Positions 60,361 to 64,000 of a DNA stretch of 64,000 nt are shown in pieces. Below the pieces are notes generated by a model, which searched no databases, had not been told where the DNA came from, and worked only from the letters and a program-made list of their open reading frames with translations. The position numbers were made by a program, and so were the translations under genes. The first letter of the stretch is position 1; each line of letters opens with the position of its first letter. This DNA is from JBFMGD01 sp040751775 (GTDB lineage: Bacteria; Bacillota; Dethiobacteria; DTU022): assembly GCA_040751775.1 (NCBI GenBank), contig JBFMGD010000006.1, forward strand, positions 1-64,000, in the 5' to 3' direction.

Positions 60361-62178
60361 TTGTATGAGAAACACCTGATGATCTGTGGAGCCACCGGCT
60401 GCCTTTCTTCCAACTCGGCCAAGGTTCAGCAGGCCCTGGAAGAAGAGCTGGCCCGGCGGGGGATGAAGGAGAAATACCGCCTGGTCATGGGCGGCTGCCC
60501 GGGTTTCTGCGAAGTAGGCCCGATTATTGTAATCTACCCCGATGAGGTATTTTACTGCCGCCTCAAGCCCGAAGACATGGTTGAACTTGTGGAAAAGCAC
60601 CTGGTGGAGGGTGAAGTCGTGGAGCGGTTATTATACACCGGCCCCGATGTGGATGTGCCGGCCCGTTTCTACGACACTATCCCCTTCTATAAGAAACAAG
60701 TATTTAATGTGCTGCACAACAGCGGCATTATTGATCCGGAGAACATCGATCAGTATATCATGCGCGGCGGCTACCGCGCATTTTCCCGCGCCCTGAATCT
60801 GGAACCGTTGGCCGTCTGTGACGAGGTTAAAAGGGCGGGGCTGCGGGGCCGCGGCGGCGCCGGTTTCCCCACCGGTCTGAAGTGGGAGTTTACCAATAAG
60901 TCCGCCGGAGCTAAAAAGTATGTGGTCTGCAACGCCGACGAGGGCGACCCGGGCGCGTTCATGGACCGCAGCATTCTGGAGGGTGACCCCCATGCCATCC
61001 TGGAGGGAATGCTCATCTGCGGCCGGGCTATCGGTGCCGACGAGGGTTATATCTACTGCCGGGCGGAGTACCCGCTGGCGATCAAGCGCCTGAAAATTGC
61101 GATCAACCAGGCCGAGGAGTACGGCCTGCTGGGTGAGAATATTCTCGGCTACGGCTTTAATTTTAAGTTGAATATCAAAGAGGGAGCGGGCGCTTTTGTC
61201 TGCGGTGAAGAGACGGCGCTTTTGGCTTCCATCGAGGGCAAACGGGGCATGCCGCGGCCGCGGCCGCCTTTCCCGGCCCAGGCCGGCCTCTTCGGCAAAC
61301 CGACCACGATCAATAACGTGGAGACCTTCGCCAATATTCCGCTTATCCTCAAAGAAGGCGGCGCGGAAGAGTACGCCAAGATCGGCACCGAGGGCAGCAA
61401 GGGCACCAAGGTGTTCGCCCTGGCCGGCAAGATCCGCAATACCGGTTTATGCGAGGTTCCGATGGGCATCACCGTGCGTGAGATTATCTTCGATGTGGGC
61501 GGCGGGATTAAGGGAGGACGCGACTTCAAAGCTGTTCAAGCCGGCGGTCCTTCCGGCGGCTGTATCCCCACGGAGCAACTCGATCTGCCCATTGATTACG
61601 ATTCCCTGACCAAGGCCGGGGCGATCATGGGCTCCGGCGGTTTAGTGGTCATGGACGACCGCACCTGCATGGTCGACCTGGCCCGTTATTTCTTGAGTTT
61701 TACCCAGAAAGAATCCTGCGGCAAGTGTATCCCCTGCCGGGAAGGGACCAAGCGAATGCTGGAGATCCTGCAGCGGATCACCGAGGGCAAGGGCGCCCCC
61801 GCGGACCTGGAGAAGCTCGATTCGCTGGCTTTTTCAATCAAGGACAGCGCTCTCTGCGGCCTGGGTCAAACCTGTCCCAACCCGGTTTTAAGCACGATCC
61901 GCTACTTCCGCCACGAATACGAGGAGCATATCAACGAAAAATTCTGCCGGGCCGGATCCTGTAAGGCGCTCTTCAATTATTATATTGATCCCGAAACCTG
62001 CATCGGGTGCCGCCTCTGCGTGAAAGTCTGCCCGGTGGGCGCCATCTCCGGCGAGCGAAAAGAGCCGCACGTGATCGATCAATCGCTCTGCACCCGCTGC
62101 GGCAGCTGCGTGGAGAAGTGCCGCCAGAACAGTTTTCTTATTACCCGCGTAGGGAGGGAAGCCGATGTCAGCAATTAA
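60361..62178 (+). CDS. NuoF-like NAD(P)H/FMN subunit with C-terminal ferredoxin domain
   Basis: 605 residues from TTG 60361 (GGGAGG upstream). A thioredoxin-like [2Fe-2S] region (ICGATGC, GGCPGFCEVGP) comes first, then the FMN/NADH domain (GRGGAGFPTGLKWEF, NADEGDPGAFMDR), SLBB, the N3-type [4Fe-4S] site (ESCGKCIPCREGTKR) and a two-cluster ferredoxin tail (CIGCRLCVKVCP, CTRCGSCVEKC). It exchanges electrons between NAD(P)H and iron-sulfur chains, as in HydB- or FdhB-type bifurcating enzymes. Its end overlaps fdhA by 14 bases. Confidence 0.92.
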   Translation: MYEKHLMICGATGCLSSNSAKVQQALEEELARRGMKEKYRLVMGGCPGFCEVGPIIVIYPDEVFYCRLKPEDMVELVEKHLVEGEVVERLLYTGPDVDVPARFYDTIPFYKKQVFNVLHNSGIIDPENIDQYIMRGGYRAFSRALNLEPLAVCDEVKRAGLRGRGGAGFPTGLKWEFTNKSAGAKKYVVCNADEGDPGAFMDRSILEGDPHAILEGMLICGRAIGADEGYIYCRAEYPLAIKRLKIAINQAEEYGLLGENILGYGFNFKLNIKEGAGAFVCGEETALLASIEGKRGMPRPRPPFPAQAGLFGKPTTINNVETFANIPLILKEGGAEEYAKIGTEGSKGTKVFALAGKIRNTGLCEVPMGITVREIIFDVGGGIKGGRDFKAVQAGGPSGGCIPTEQLDLPIDYDSLTKAGAIMGSGGLVVMDDRTCMVDLARYFLSFTQKESCGKCIPCREGTKRMLEILQRITEGKGAPADLEKLDSLAFSIKDSALCGLGQTCPNPVLSTIRYFRHEYEEHINEKFCRAGSCKALFNYYIDPETCIGCRLCVKVCPVGAISGERKEPHVIDQSLCTRCGSCVEKCRQNSFLITRVGREADVSN

Positions 62179-64000
62179 GTTAACCATAGACGGACTGCAA
62201 ATTGAAGTGCCGCCGGGGACCACGATCCTCGAAGCGGCGCGGCAGCTGGGGATTGATATCCCCACCTTCTGCCACGACCCCGAGCTGGAGCGGATGGGGG
62301 CTTGCCGTATCTGCGTGGTGGAAGTGGAAAAAGCGCGGGCCCTGGTAGCTTCCTGCAGCGCGCCCGTGGGGCCGGAGATGGTGGTCTACACCGATTCCGA
62401 GCGGGTGCGCCAGTCGCGTATTACCATCCTGAAGCTGATCCTGGCCAACCACCCCCTGGAATGCATCACCTGCGAGAAGACAGGAGAGTGCAAGCTGCAG
62501 GACTATTGCTACCGTTACGGCGTTTCCGCCACCGACTATGAAGGGGAAAGCAAGAACCTGCCGCTGGACGACACCAACCCCTTCTTTATCCGGGATATGA
62601 ACAAGTGCATTCTCTGCGGCAAATGTGTCGGCAAGTGCCAGGAGATTAACGGCGCCGGGGCGATCGATTTCACGCAGCGCGGTTTTATCACCAATGTCGG
62701 CCCCGCTTTCGGCGATCCGATTGAAGAGTCTTCCTGCGTATTTTGCGGCATGTGTGTCGATGCCTGCCCCGTCGGGGCCTTGGTTCCGAAAGCCGGTGTC
62801 GGCAAGGGGCGCCCCTGGGAAGTGGAGAAAGTGAAGACCGTCTGTCCCTACTGCGGCACCGGCTGCTCCATCCACCTGCATGTCAAGGACGGCCGGATCA
62901 TCGGGGCAAGCCCCGATTTCGACAGCCCGGTGAACCGGGGGCACCTTTGCGCCAAGGGCCGCTTCGGCTGGGACTTCGTGCAAAGTGAAGAGCGGTTGAC
63001 CCAGCCGCTGATCAAGCAGGACGGCATCTTTGTCGAGGCGGAATGGAATGAAGCGCTCAACCTGGTGGCCGCGAAGCTGAAAGCGGTGACCGGCCGCTAC
63101 GGCGCCGACTCCCTGATGGGCTTAAGCTCGGCCAAGACCAGCAACGAGGACAACTATCTTTTCCAGAAGCTGGTGCGCCACCTGGGTACGAACAACGTGG
63201 ACCACTGCGCCCGTCTCTGACACGCTCCCACGGTGGCCGGTCTGGCCACAGCTTTCGGAAGCGGCGCGATGACCAACAGCATTGAAGAGATTACAAACGC
63301 GAAAGCGATCCTGGTGATCGGATCCAATACCACCGAGACCCACCCGGTGATCGCCTACCGGGTGCGCGAAGCGGTGCGCAAAGGGGCCAGTTTGATCGTG
63401 GCCGATCCGAGGGAGATCGACCTGGTCAATATCGCCCACTACCACCTGCCGTTGAGGCCGGGCACCGATGTGGCTTTAATCAACGGTCTATTGAACATCA
63501 TCATCTCAGATGACCTGGTGGACGTCGACTTTATCGAGAAACGAACCGAAGGATATGATAAGCTCAAAACGGCCGTGGCCCGGTATACCCCCGAATATAC
63601 CGCACAGATCACCGGGGTCCCGGCGGATGCGCTGCGGGGTGCCGCGAGAGCTTACGCTGCGGTAGACAATGCCGCCATTTTATACACCATGGGTGTCACC
63701 CAGCATACCTCCGGCACCGATAATGTCCTGGCGCTGGCCAACCTGGCCATGGCTACCGGCAACCTGGGCCTGGAATCATCCGGCGTCAATCCCTTACGAG
63801 GCCAGAACAACGTCCAGGGAGCCTGTGATATGGGCGCTCTGCCCAACGTCTATACCGGTTACCAGAAAGTGGGCGATACGGCCGCCCAGGAAAAATTCGG
63901 CAAGGCCTGGGGTGTAACACTCTCCGATCAACCGGGTCTCACCGTGACCGTGGCCATGGAAAAAGCGCATGAAGGCAAGATCAAGGCGATGTTCATCATG
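62165..64000 (+). CDS. fdhA: Selenocysteine formate dehydrogenase FdhA with NuoG-like N-terminus (cut by window edge)
   Basis: The N-terminal [2Fe-2S] domain (Cys36, 47, 50, 64), a His/Cys cluster site (HPLECITCEKTGEC), two [4Fe-4S] motifs (CILCGKCVGKC, CVFCGMCVDACP) and the molybdopterin Fe4S4 domain (CPYCGTGCSIH) form a NuoG-like front. TGA at 63218 is read as Sec352 in DHCARL-Sec-HAPTVAGL, the active-site motif of formate dehydrogenases, and the same frame stays open to the right edge. A SECIS hairpin follows the TGA. It oxidises formate or reduces CO2. The enzyme could be missed or split if TGA is taken as a stop. Confidence 0.93.
63218..63250 (+). other. UGA selenocysteine codon and bacterial SECIS hairpin
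   Basis: The UGA (63218-63220) is followed by a hairpin of perfect 6-base arms, GTGGCC and GGCCAC, enclosing loop GGTCT (63233-63249). The GGUCU loop is also found in the E. coli fdhF SECIS, which SelB binds. Distance from UGA to the stem is 12 bases. Confidence 0.9.

Noticed and set aside
63218..63220. TGA read as the end of a 351-residue NuoG-like protein
   Set aside because: The formate dehydrogenase motif runs through it, the frame stays open to the window edge, and a SECIS hairpin with a GGUCU loop follows; it is a selenocysteine codon.

Overview
The window looks like a draft-genome piece (one 10-base N run) of a spore-forming, strictly anaerobic member of the Bacillota, class Clostridia or a close relative. 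The signs are a tungsten-type aldehyde:ferredoxin oxidoreductase, a selenocysteine-containing formate dehydrogenase fused to NuoG-like iron-sulfur domains, spore genes (GerM-domain lipoprotein, CotF-type coat proteins, SleB-type hydrolase), a tryptophan T-box, MurT/GatD peptidoglycan amidation genes, strong Shine-Dalgarno sites and frequent TTG/GTG starts. A metabolism of the acetogenic, syntrophic or amino-acid-fermenting type fits; the species cannot be named from this sequence.

Layout. 1-4.9 kb: an aldehyde:ferredoxin oxidoreductase operon (leftward) faces a sigma-54 activator gene and a putrescine-type aminotransferase (rightward). A near-identical palindrome (TCTCA-N4-TGAGA) lies upstream of each of two sigma-54 promoters, so the activator probably controls both targets. 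4.9-10 kb: a UbiA prenyltransferase, aspartokinase and a 2-hydroxyacyl-CoA dehydratase-like pair, all leftward. 10-13.3 kb: a protease remnant, hisG, a parvulin-type foldase and a GerM-domain lipoprotein. 13.3-21.4 kb: two separate murT-gatD pairs flanking a CBS protein, adenine deaminase and an MscS channel. 21.7-29.3 kb: spore coat proteins, a PIG-L deacetylase, an ASKHA/ferredoxin corrinoid-activator-like protein with DUF1638, membrane proteins and mgtE with a candidate leader peptide. 29.4-35.8 kb: tRNA-Arg, a glycosyltransferase, a large phosphatase-like membrane protein and the YfmF/YfmH peptidase-like pair (YfmF holds the N gap). 36-38.8 kb: a single large gene joining a class III aminotransferase to a domain like cyanobacterial acyl-ACP reductase. 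38.9-45.7 kb: trpEGDCFBA under a Trp T-box. 45.8-47.7 kb: a degraded zone with two transposase remnants, a molybdopterin oxidoreductase and broken GNAT and cupin genes. 47.8-59.5 kb: proS, a DUF362 ferredoxin, folate cyclo-ligase, a TetR regulator, sleB, a phosphoesterase, rhomboid, an AstE-like protein, and an ABC exporter followed by a NarL-type two-component system. 59.6-64 kb: an NAD(P)-linked formate dehydrogenase operon (NuoE-like, a 59-residue Cys-rich protein, NuoF-like, selenoprotein FdhA cut by the window edge).

How it fits together. The metabolic theme is low-potential electron chemistry: aldehyde oxidation onto ferredoxin, formate/NAD(P)H/ferredoxin exchange, and two transaminases placed where amines and aldehydes could be interconverted. 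The two points most worth following up are the sigma-54 aminotransferase/AOR regulon and the aminotransferase-acyl reductase fusion. All functional statements come from reading motifs and family resemblance by eye; no database search was run.
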